DNA from: Rhodopirellula sp.
GTDB taxonomy: Bacteria; Planctomycetota; Planctomycetia; Pirellulales; Pirellulaceae
NCBI GenBank assembly: GCA_002701385.1
Contig: NZVD01000063.1
Location: 11,675-75,674 of the forward strand
DNA: 64,000 nt
Direction: 5' to 3'
Part shown: positions 1 to 7,786 of the stretch, piece by piece
Numbering within the stretch: the stretch's first letter is position 1
Layout: every line of letters starts with the position of its first letter
Made by a program: the position numbers and the translations under genes
Notes under the pieces: generated by a model
Databases searched by the model: none
What the model was told of the DNA's origin: nothing
Seen by the model: the letters and a program-made list of their open reading frames with translations, nothing else

Positions 1-2
1 TG

Positions 3-1220
3 GGGTATGGTGATCTTGGTTGTTATGGACAACAAACCATTACCACTCCGTACATCGATAAACTCGCTAAAGAAGGCATGCGATTTACCGACCACTATGC
101 CGGTCACACTGTCTGCCGTCCATCCCGCCTGGTGTTACTCACAGGTAAACACAGCGGTAATACGCCTATCCATGGTAATACACAGTATTACTTTCCCGCC
201 AATACTCAAACGGTCACCACGCTACTCAAACAAAAAGGGTATGTAACAGGGGGCGTCGGAAAGTGGGCACTCGGGACTCCTCAAACAACGGGAGTACCGT
301 CTAAACAAGGCTTTGATTATTGGTTCGGCTATTTAGATCAGAGTCGCGCTCATAACTTTTATCCCGAGTATTTATGGGAAAACGAAACCAAGTTCCCACT
401 CAGTGGGAACGTCGAAGGCCCGAAGAAAAATGTATCCACTGAACGAGTCACTTATTCGCATGACGTAATGCATGAAAAGGCATTGGCTTTTATTCGTGAA
501 AATGCTCACGAACCGTTTTTCTTGCAAGCTCACTACACGATCCCTCACACAAATAACGAAGGAGGCCGGGCAACTGGTAATGGTCAGGAAGTACCAGATT
601 ACGGTGCCTATGCCAGTAAGGACTGGCCCGCTCCGGAACGTGGCTTTGCAGCGATGATCTCTCGACTGGACAGTGATATCGGTGAGATGATGAAGCTCTT
701 GCAGGAACTCAATATTGATCGTCGGACATTAGTGATCTTCACCTCAGATAATGGGCCACATCAGGAAGGCGGGCATAAGATGGAGTTCTTTAATTCCAAC
801 GGAAACTTGCGAGGTTTCAAACGCGATCTTTATGATGGTGGAATCCGAGTACCCATGATTGCGCGATGGCCGGGCGTCATTCAGCCAGATACTACTTCGA
901 ATCATCCGTCTGCCTTTTGGGATTTCCTGCCGACTGCCTGCGAACTGGCCAATATCGAACCACCCGCCGACACGGATGGGATCTCCTATCTACCAACACT
1001 GTTAGGAAAGCCTCAGGACCAACACGAATATTTGTTCTGGCGAGCAGGGCAAAAATTTGCTGTCCGCCGAGGCGAGTGGAAAGCCGTGCGTCTTAATGAC
1101 AAGGCGGCCGTGGAGCTGTATAACCTGAAAGAGGATTTGGGTGAACAAAATAATCTTGCCAGTAAACACCCTGAATTAGTGGGTGAATTTGAAGCCATCA
1201 TTGCAAAACATCGGCAATAA
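3..1220 (+). CDS. Sulfatase (arylsulfatase family), 5'-truncated by the window edge
   Basis: Hydrolyses sulfate esters, probably on polysaccharides, outside the cytoplasm. The frame is open from base 3, and the first visible residues (GYGDLGCYG) are the conserved region that follows the N-terminal metal-binding aspartates, so the true start lies left of the window. The CRPSR motif (Cys at 114-116) is the Cys-type site that is matured to formylglycine. Further on are the metal-site segment TSDNGPH and GGIRVPMIARWPG, both typical of the family. About 405 residues are visible and the C-terminus is complete. It is followed after 50 bases by a membrane protein gene on the same strand. The family call is sure; the substrate is unknown. 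Confidence 0.95.
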   Translation, partial: GYGDLGCYGQQTITTPYIDKLAKEGMRFTDHYAGHTVCRPSRLVLLTGKHSGNTPIHGNTQYYFPANTQTVTTLLKQKGYVTGGVGKWALGTPQTTGVPSKQGFDYWFGYLDQSRAHNFYPEYLWENETKFPLSGNVEGPKKNVSTERVTYSHDVMHEKALAFIRENAHEPFFLQAHYTIPHTNNEGGRATGNGQEVPDYGAYASKDWPAPERGFAAMISRLDSDIGEMMKLLQELNIDRRTLVIFTSDNGPHQEGGHKMEFFNSNGNLRGFKRDLYDGGIRVPMIARWPGVIQPDTTSNHPSAFWDFLPTACELANIEPPADTDGISYLPTLLGKPQDQHEYLFWRAGQKFAVRRGEWKAVRLNDKAAVELYNLKEDLGEQNNLASKHPELVGEFEAIIAKHRQ

Positions 1221-1270
1221 TACATGCAACCTTATCAGGTTTAATCAAGGAAGTCGCACAAGCCACCATC

Positions 1271-2392
1271 GTGAAATCAGCTACATTTCAGCCCGGATAT
1301 ATTTTAGACCGTCGTGGAGATACGATTTGGTTCTTGGGGCTTCCTTATATCGCCGTCTTATTCGCAGTCAGTTGTCAAATGTGGCTTCCTGCAGTCGCGC
1401 TGGTGTCCATCAGTCTCTGGATCACGATTCCCCATCACTTCGCTACTTGGCTTCGTACGTATGGGTTTAAGGAAGACCTGTCGCGATGGAAAGAACGGCT
1501 AATCATCGGGCCAGTCATTATTTTCACACTGACCATCTTGGGGGCTATTTATGTACCACTGACCTTCTTCATGGTAAACGTTCTCTGGGACCACCAGCAC
1601 AGTATCATGCAACAGCATGGTTTCAGCCGAATCTATGATTTCAAATCAGGCACCGGCACTAAACGAAGTGGGAAATTTGACCTCGGATTCCACTGGATCT
1701 TCTTTGGGAACATGTTGATTACCTCACCTTTGTTTAGCACGATCTGGATTGCGCAGTTTGCTTCCATGGGGCTCCTTCCAGATACCTCAACCGTACAAAT
1801 GATCCAGTCCGTGAGTTGGGGCATCACGATTAGTTATGGAGTTGTTTACTTACTTCAACTTATTCAGAGTGTCCGTCAGGGACAAAAAATCAATCCCATC
1901 AAATATGTGTTCATTGGGTCGAGCTATTTTCTCTGGTACTTTTGTGCGTGGCATGCCTCCTCGGTATTGGTCTGGGGGATTGCTCATCGCATCATGCACG
2001 GGCTTCAATACATCATCATTGTTTATTGGTACCTCCGCAGGAAAGCAGAGACCGACCTGCCCTCTGACATTCCAGCAGAAGGTTTTGGATTCAAATTAGT
2101 TCGATACATGGTAGCTTCGAAACGAGTCTGGGCTTTCGTCGCTATCAGTGTTGTTTATGCCGCCTTATTCCAATTGGTATTGCTTGAACCTATCGAAGTA
2201 TTTGGCTTTGGGGTCTTTCGGATTTCCGAAGTGGATAGAACCATTGAGTCGCTCAAAAGTATCGGGATGACCGATGCCATGTGGCAGGGTGTTTATGCCG
2301 AGATTCTGGTGGCCGGGTTTGGGATGACCCATTTCTACTTCGACTCTTTCATATGGAAAGTGCGCGATAAAAAAGTTCAAAAGGGACTGTAA
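1271..2392 (+). CDS. Histidine-rich multi-pass membrane protein of unknown function
   Basis: I do not recognise a named family. The 373-residue protein starts with GTG and has about seven or eight hydrophobic segments. Histidines sit in clusters at or near membrane boundaries: HH at 55-56, WDHQH at 106-110, H116, H141, WH at 227-228, H239 and H243 (AHRIMHG), and HFYFD at 354-358 near the C-terminus. This spacing recalls membrane-bound di-metal enzymes such as desaturases and hydroxylases, which is an inference. The WD40 gene begins 2 bases after its stop, so the two are almost certainly co-transcribed and probably translationally linked. No clear Shine-Dalgarno precedes the GTG. It is a likely metal-dependent membrane enzyme, or otherwise a heme or quinone-binding protein. 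Confidence 0.75.
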   Translation: MKSATFQPGYILDRRGDTIWFLGLPYIAVLFAVSCQMWLPAVALVSISLWITIPHHFATWLRTYGFKEDLSRWKERLIIGPVIIFTLTILGAIYVPLTFFMVNVLWDHQHSIMQQHGFSRIYDFKSGTGTKRSGKFDLGFHWIFFGNMLITSPLFSTIWIAQFASMGLLPDTSTVQMIQSVSWGITISYGVVYLLQLIQSVRQGQKINPIKYVFIGSSYFLWYFCAWHASSVLVWGIAHRIMHGLQYIIIVYWYLRRKAETDLPSDIPAEGFGFKLVRYMVASKRVWAFVAISVVYAALFQLVLLEPIEVFGFGVFRISEVDRTIESLKSIGMTDAMWQGVYAEILVAGFGMTHFYFDSFIWKVRDKKVQKGL

Positions 2393-2394
2393 GG

Positions 2395-3756
2395 ATGATG
2401 GATCTGTTCCAAAAATACCGAATCCTTATCGTCGTCTCGCTGGCGTTTGCCGGAGGCGCCTGGTATGAGTTGACCTTCGTTGACCAATCGAGGGCGTACG
2501 TGTCTGCCATGGCGGCCCCTAATCCAGCAGCCAGTGTGCTAATCGAACTTTACCCACAGCGTTTGGGGACAAAGTGCCTCGAAGCCGATCAGGCTTTGTA
2601 TTTACGCTATGACCTCGAAGCCGCCAAGAAAAACCTCGAGCAGGCCTTAGCGAACAACTATAAAGATGACCCAAGCTATTATTACAATTACGCTTCGGTT
2701 GTTGTGATGCTGGATGAACCGCAGGACGTGGTGGAAGAAGCTGTTCGGCAATGGCGAGCTAATGGCATTCCGGTTCAGGATGAGTTGGACCCAAGACTTA
2801 TCTACAAAGATGTCAGTTTCCCACTACCGCCGGACGAAGGCTTGACGCAACTATTGGCCAAGTCGCTCGATGGTCGCCGGGTAGTCATGGCACCTGAAAT
2901 GGCACCAGGAGGTGACCGATTTTTTGCTCAAGTGCATCACCTGTTTGAGAGAAACTTAGCGTATCGCACAAGCAATATCTCAGCCACCTCTCGATTTACA
3001 GCACTCAATCTATCACCAAACGGCTCTCATCTGATTACGGCAAACGAAGGTGGTACCATTGCCATCTTGGATTTGGATCAACAACAAACACTACATCGTC
3101 TGAGTAATCCTAGCGGCGATGTACATGCCGTTGCAGTATTACCAACTCACAATCTCGCTGTGACTGGTGACCATGCCGGAGCACTACGATTATGGGATCT
3201 AACCAGTGGTGAAGTTCTGACCACACTTCAGGGATCGGAACGACCTTTATCCTCCATTGCGATTTCACATGACCAATCGCACATTGCGGCGGGTAATTGG
3301 AATGGAGACATCAAAGTATGGCGTCTTTCACCTACTGAAAACAAACCACTATTGGAATTGGTCTCGCTAAATCCTTCTGCCCATCAGGGCGTTATTACAA
3401 AACTCGTGTTTAACTCTGATGGAACCCAATTAGCCAGCGCCAGTCGCGACCATAAGGCTCGAATGTGGAATCTAGATTCGACCCCGCAAGAACTCTTTCA
3501 AGTCGAACACAAAGCTCCTGTCTACGGGTTGGATATATCACCTGATGGAAGTCATCTGGTGACATCAGGTGAGGATCGGCAGATTAAGATTTGGGCTACT
3601 GCATCTGGAGAAGAGCAGAAACAAATTGAAGTGATTGGAGCATTTACTGATAGTGAGCGAATTGCGTTACCCATGTACTCTGTCTTATTTTCGATGGATT
3701 CGAAGGAAATCATCGTTGTCAATAATCGACAGGAAATTCAGAACTACGATTACTAG
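2395..3756 (+). CDS. Membrane-anchored or secreted WD40-repeat protein
   Basis: The 453-residue protein has an N-terminal hydrophobic segment (about residues 8-25), a helical TPR-like stretch around 60-125 (DLEAAKKNLEQALAN), and a C-terminal beta-propeller from about residue 195. Several blades show the family signature: ALRLWDLTSGE, IKVWRLSP, ARMWNLDS and IKIWATASGE, with repeats of the type LSPNGSHLITANEGG before them. WD40 propellers act as protein-binding platforms and have no catalytic role of their own. The 2-base spacing from the preceding histidine-rich membrane protein suggests that the two products work together. It starts at ATG 2395, with a second ATG immediately after. The propeller is certain; the partner is inferred. 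Confidence 0.88.
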   Translation: MMDLFQKYRILIVVSLAFAGGAWYELTFVDQSRAYVSAMAAPNPAASVLIELYPQRLGTKCLEADQALYLRYDLEAAKKNLEQALANNYKDDPSYYYNYASVVVMLDEPQDVVEEAVRQWRANGIPVQDELDPRLIYKDVSFPLPPDEGLTQLLAKSLDGRRVVMAPEMAPGGDRFFAQVHHLFERNLAYRTSNISATSRFTALNLSPNGSHLITANEGGTIAILDLDQQQTLHRLSNPSGDVHAVAVLPTHNLAVTGDHAGALRLWDLTSGEVLTTLQGSERPLSSIAISHDQSHIAAGNWNGDIKVWRLSPTENKPLLELVSLNPSAHQGVITKLVFNSDGTQLASASRDHKARMWNLDSTPQELFQVEHKAPVYGLDISPDGSHLVTSGEDRQIKIWATASGEEQKQIEVIGAFTDSERIALPMYSVLFSMDSKEIIVVNNRQEIQNYDY

Positions 3757-3808
3757 AGTTACTTGAGGCGAGGCTACTTTACCATGGGCTTTGAAGTCAC
3801 GGATTATT

Positions 3809-5770
3809 TCACTGAATCCTTGAATCGGCTTGGGTCTCACGCCTGATTTGCCGAAGCACCGGTTCTAAAACAGGACGAATCAAAACCTCTGAACCGATCT
3901 GACTCAAGTGCGTCTTATCTGTATAGTATTTCGCTGAATGCGTCCCGATCAAAGATTGACCATTCTCAAAACAATAGGGGGCAACAGGTAGGAATTCTAA
4001 GTTTGGGTGATTGGCATACCGCTGGAAAACAGTGTTAACCGATTCCTGCTGCTTTTCGTATTGCCGTTGACTGATACCAAACGGAACGGGTTGGCCCTGT
4101 CTATTCGCATTGATGATGGCACGACTTATATCTAAATTCTGATCTGGAATTTGGTGCATTACCCAGACTTTCACTCCGATCGCGTGCAACGTATCAATCG
4201 TTTTTTTGAAGGCTTTATCAAATACCGGAGGTGCATAATAGGACATGACTCCTTGTTTTGGTTTCAAATAGGCACTCCATCTGGATACCATAATCACGTT
4301 CTGAATCTGGTGCTGTTTGATCTCCTCTAAAACAGCCTCTATTAACTCCTGTTGATCGAAACGGCCACCAACGCCAGTTTCTAACAACGGAGGTGTGGAA
4401 TTCCTGGTTGCGATATAACCTGTCATCTGGATTTCGAAACAAAGGTTATCTACCATTTCTGAAATCATTCGGGTCTGAGAGTCACCCCATATCAGAAATG
4501 TCGGCTTGCCTTGCTGTCTGCCTACTAAAGGCAAGCCTCTTTTCTGGATATCCTGCTTGGAATCCGTCCGAAATCGTGAAGTCATGTCGGCATGTATAAC
4601 ATCCTTTAGCGAGGCTTCATATCGATTTGGCAGGCCGTTTAATTCAATGATCCACAACGGTAGCACCACAAAGGCCAAACCCAGCGATAATACGGCATAG
4701 GTAAGTCGTTTATTGCTTGCCAACCACGTGCGTTTTCGAAAAGGTTGTTCAACAAATCTCCATGACAGGTATCCCATCAAAACACTGGCGGCAACTAACG
4801 CTGTCGCAATTGGCCACGTTAGTTCGGAAGCGAACTCAAGTTTTGTGAAAACGATTAAAGGCCAATGCCACAAATATAGTGAATAAGAGATGAGTCCTAT
4901 CCCAACCATGATTCGTAATCGCAAGAACCGCGTCACAAGATTGGGGGCCTGTGTTCCGTATATGAGTCCGGCGGTCGCAAAACAGGGAAGGATCGCATTG
5001 GCTCCTGGGAACACTGTAGATTCGTCGTAACTCCAAAAGCAATAAAGTAGGCTCGTCATCGAGAGAAAGCAAAGTACCGTCCGGAAGATTGAAGTCTTTT
5101 CCAAATCAACGACAGTATTGGAAAAACAGGCAAGACAACAGCCTATTAATAACTCCCAAGCTCGGGACTGTAACAAAAAGAATGCCAGTTGGGGGTCTCG
5201 TTCCACCTGCCAGATGCTGTATGCCAAAGAAAGAACCAAAAGGCCCCCCAATCCAACAAGGACTGTTCGCCTGCCTCGTCGATAAAACAGACAAAGCAGT
5301 AGAGGTAAGAGTAGGTAAAAGTGTTCTTCTACAGCCAGCGACCAGGAATGTAGAACAGGATTCAAGCCGGCAATCGGATCGAAGTAATCGATGCGATAAG
5401 CAAAGTGATAGTTTGCAAATAGTACGACCTGAGCCAGCTGAGCTTTAACTAAACTGATGAGTTCTGATGGTAATAGAATAACAAGCCCAATAAGGAGCGT
5501 TCCAATGAGCATTGCAAAACTCGCCGGAGCCAAGCGGCGAAGTCGCTTTATCCAAAATGACTTCAGGTTAAATGTACCTGCCTTGAGGTCTGCAGATATT
5601 ATGGACGTAATCAAGAAACCTGAGATTACGAAGAAGACATCGACACCGACATAGCCTCCGGTTATCCCAATATCGAGATGGAAAAGAACGACTGCAAGAA
5701 CGGCTACCGCCCTTAGACCATCTAATTCGGGGCGGTATGAAATTCTAGCCAATGTATTACCTCCCAACAT
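3809..5770 (-). CDS. Acyltransferase 3 (OafA/YrhL type) with C-terminal SGNH domain
   Basis: Transfers acetyl or other acyl groups onto cell-surface glycans. The N-terminal membrane domain (about residues 10-385) has the ELDGLRAVAV motif with His31, GVDVFFVISGFLI, and HSWSLAVEEHFY at 141-152. The C-terminal SGNH domain has the GDSQ nucleophile motif at 429-432 and DKTH at 618-621, giving the catalytic Ser and Asp/His. The frame is open to base 5929, but residue 1 is placed at ATG 5770: AGGAAGG lies just upstream, and the extra 53 residues resemble no part of the family. The resulting 653 residues match the usual fused length. The gene is next to sulfotransferases, so a role in decorating a surface polysaccharide is likely. 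Confidence 0.92.
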   Translation of the reverse strand: MLGGNTLARISYRPELDGLRAVAVLAVVLFHLDIGITGGYVGVDVFFVISGFLITSIISADLKAGTFNLKSFWIKRLRRLAPASFAMLIGTLLIGLVILLPSELISLVKAQLAQVVLFANYHFAYRIDYFDPIAGLNPVLHSWSLAVEEHFYLLLPLLLCLFYRRGRRTVLVGLGGLLVLSLAYSIWQVERDPQLAFFLLQSRAWELLIGCCLACFSNTVVDLEKTSIFRTVLCFLSMTSLLYCFWSYDESTVFPGANAILPCFATAGLIYGTQAPNLVTRFLRLRIMVGIGLISYSLYLWHWPLIVFTKLEFASELTWPIATALVAASVLMGYLSWRFVEQPFRKRTWLASNKRLTYAVLSLGLAFVVLPLWIIELNGLPNRYEASLKDVIHADMTSRFRTDSKQDIQKRGLPLVGRQQGKPTFLIWGDSQTRMISEMVDNLCFEIQMTGYIATRNSTPPLLETGVGGRFDQQELIEAVLEEIKQHQIQNVIMVSRWSAYLKPKQGVMSYYAPPVFDKAFKKTIDTLHAIGVKVWVMHQIPDQNLDISRAIINANRQGQPVPFGISQRQYEKQQESVNTVFQRYANHPNLEFLPVAPYCFENGQSLIGTHSAKYYTDKTHLSQIGSEVLIRPVLEPVLRQIRRETQADSRIQ

Positions 5771-6103
5771 ACCTTCCTGAGTGTGGCTTAACCAATCTAA
5801 CTCTTTCCAGAGAATAATTTTAGGGTTGGTAAAACCCTTGTCTGCTAATCCCTGCTGATTGATTATTTCGAGTGTCTCTAGGCCCTCGATGAAACCGGTA
5901 GAATAACTTAGGTATCTTTGTGCTTTCAATGCCGATGTATTAGCTCAAGAATCGACTCGAACTATTCACCAACCAATTCTCCGAGAATTGGTCTTGTTGC
6001 AAATCAATTCGCCACATTACTCTCACCCTTGTGTGCTACTGAACCGGTATCTGCCGCATAGTGGCAATCTCAACACCCAGACCAACGCTCGACTGACACT
6101 TCC
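5771..6103. other. Divergent intergenic region with a 21-base palindrome
   Basis: This stretch of about 330 bases lies between the leftward acyltransferase and the rightward sulfotransferase. Part of it (5771-5929) is open in frame with the acyltransferase but is judged non-coding. It contains a near-perfect palindrome at 5972-5992. I see no RNA gene or small ORF with a ribosome binding site. It presumably holds both divergent promoters. Confidence 0.6.
5972..5992. promoter_or_regulatory. Candidate operator palindrome
   Basis: ACCAATTCTC and GAGAATTGGT form ten-base perfect arms around a single central C. The centre is too short for a fully paired hairpin and no T-run follows on either strand, so a dimeric regulator site fits better than a terminator. 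It sits in the divergent region between the acyltransferase and sulfotransferase genes. Confidence 0.4.
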
Positions 6104-6844
6104 ATGATCATATCGCACAAACATAAGTTCATTTTTATTCACATGTCTCACACCAGTGGACGTAGTTTAACGATGGATTTAGTTAATCACTGCGGAGCGG
6201 ATGACATCATCACCCCAACTGGGGATTATGAAGGACAAAACTGTAACGGTTGGACGCGTCACATGCCTGCTCGTGAGGTTAAAGAACGTATTGGTGATGA
6301 GATCTGGGACTCGTACTACACCTTTTGTATGGATCGAAATCCCTGGGACAAGGTCACTTCAAATTATTGGTACAAACGTGGATATAAACATAAGGAAGCA
6401 CGAGCGGCAGAACGAGTTCATTTCGCGGAGCGAGCCATAAGAAGGTGCTTTGGCTATCCGTGGGGGCTTAATACCTGGCTTCGATATCGTTTCGTGAAGA
6501 ACCGACTCTCCTTTGCGCATCGCCCTAAACTCCCAAGAGGATCCTATTGGTTTACCGACCAGCAAGGGAATATTATCGTAGACTCAATTTTTCGTTATGA
6601 GTGTCGCATGGATCACGTGAGGCATCTGGCAGATCGACTCCAAATCCAAATCGGAAACATGTCGCAAGAAGGACGTCTTACCCGAAAAACCAAGCGAAGT
6701 TACGTCGAAGAATATGACAACTGGAGCAGAGAGGCTATTCGTGACTTTTTCGATACCGATTTGAAGATACTCAAATATGAATTCGGCGAAGAAGGACCTC
6801 AAAACATTATTGAAATGAAAAACTCCAATATCTTCTCTCAATAA
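6104..6844 (+). CDS. Sulfotransferase family protein with altered PAPS-binding motif
   Basis: A 246-residue protein of the carbohydrate sulfotransferase fold, expected to move sulfate from PAPS to a glycan. The N-terminal strand-loop-helix FIFIHMSHTSGRS (9-21) occupies the place of the 5'-phosphosulfate loop, usually IPKTAGTS, but His16 stands where the conserved lysine is expected. The 3'-phosphate motif is present: DRNPWDKVTSNYW, with Arg78 and Ser86. No Shine-Dalgarno is evident before ATG 6104. The gene converges on a second sulfotransferase with only 14 bases between the stops. The fold is likely; activity is less sure because of the missing lysine. Confidence 0.8.
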   Translation: MIISHKHKFIFIHMSHTSGRSLTMDLVNHCGADDIITPTGDYEGQNCNGWTRHMPAREVKERIGDEIWDSYYTFCMDRNPWDKVTSNYWYKRGYKHKEARAAERVHFAERAIRRCFGYPWGLNTWLRYRFVKNRLSFAHRPKLPRGSYWFTDQQGNIIVDSIFRYECRMDHVRHLADRLQIQIGNMSQEGRLTRKTKRSYVEEYDNWSREAIRDFFDTDLKILKYEFGEEGPQNIIEMKNSNIFSQ

Positions 6845-6858
6845 GGTCAATGCTGGCC

Positions 6859-7683
6859 TTAGAGATTCCGCCAGGATTGTTCGTCGTAACCAAACTTGGC
6901 AAAGTCTTGCTTATAGAGGCTGATCATTCGATCGGCGATTTCTTCATTGAGTACTGACGTGTCTTTTTTTCCACTTGAGTTTCTTGGCTTACCTGCAACC
7001 TCGCGAACCCAATCCGCATCGATACCCAACACACCGAGTATCTCACAAACTCCGTTGGAAAATCCCGATTCAATTTTATGGATATGATCGTATTGAATGA
7101 CATCAGCATGGAGGACAGACGTTTGTGTGTCCCAATGTTGATTACGCTGACCTTCCGGAAGCGACTCAACAAAATGAAAGAAAGTATCAAATGAGACGAC
7201 TTCGTCTGGATTCGATCCCTGTAGACCTTTGGATCTTGCAAACTCACGAATAATAGGTATCAACTTGACCATACTGCGCGGCCAACCTTCATGATACCCT
7301 TTTACCAGCTTGTCATTCCACGCAGAAATCGCTCGGGAAAACGGATTGCGAGCAAAGCAATGGAATTGATATTGGTCGGGATTGCGAAACGCATGAATGT
7401 AATCCCTCAGCGAAGCAGTCATATACCGCCGTGTTTCATTCATAGGCCACCATTTGCTGCGCATGGGAGGCATACTATGGGACTTCAATCCATCTACCAG
7501 AATCGAGCGAAATGAGGTGGACCCGACTTTTGGGTTCAAACAAACGACTATCCCTAAATCACGACGCACATAGACCTTGTACGGACTGAAGTGTTTTCGC
7601 GAAAATAGATTCCATATCTCTCTCAATGATCTACTCATAGTATCGAGAATTTTAGAGAGTTCCAAATTAAACGACAACAGCAC
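6859..7683 (-). CDS. Sulfotransferase family 2 (carbohydrate sulfotransferase)
   Basis: A 274-residue enzyme of the HNK-1/chondroitin sulfotransferase type that uses PAPS to sulfate glycans. The 5'-phosphosulfate loop NPKVGSTSF is canonical and keeps the lysine, and the 3'-phosphate motif FARNPFSRAISAWNDK has the expected Arg and Ser. A GTG start at 7681-7683 is preferred because GAAGG lies seven bases upstream; an internal ATG at 7638 has no such signal. No signal peptide is evident, so the enzyme may act at the cytoplasmic face before export of the glycan. The neighbouring acyltransferase and second sulfotransferase suggest a shared target polymer. Confidence 0.9.
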   Translation of the reverse strand: MLLSFNLELSKILDTMSRSLREIWNLFSRKHFSPYKVYVRRDLGIVVCLNPKVGSTSFRSILVDGLKSHSMPPMRSKWWPMNETRRYMTASLRDYIHAFRNPDQYQFHCFARNPFSRAISAWNDKLVKGYHEGWPRSMVKLIPIIREFARSKGLQGSNPDEVVSFDTFFHFVESLPEGQRNQHWDTQTSVLHADVIQYDHIHKIESGFSNGVCEILGVLGIDADWVREVAGKPRNSSGKKDTSVLNEEIADRMISLYKQDFAKFGYDEQSWRNL

Positions 7684-7786
7684 CTAGTCGCCTTCATCTA
7701 GTCGTCTTGTAGTCTCTTGTCTTTTCGACTTAAATTCACGCTAATCAGCTTGAAGACTTTACCCGTCCTTTCCGAATGTCTACTTT

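Noticed and set aside
3156-3590. WD40 blades as a DNA-level tandem repeat
   Set aside because: Repetition is at protein level only; the nucleotide sequences of the blades are diverged.
5771-5929. N-terminal extension of the acyltransferase (53 residues)
   Set aside because: The frame is open, but the residues match no part of the family and ATG 5770 has AGGAAGG just upstream.
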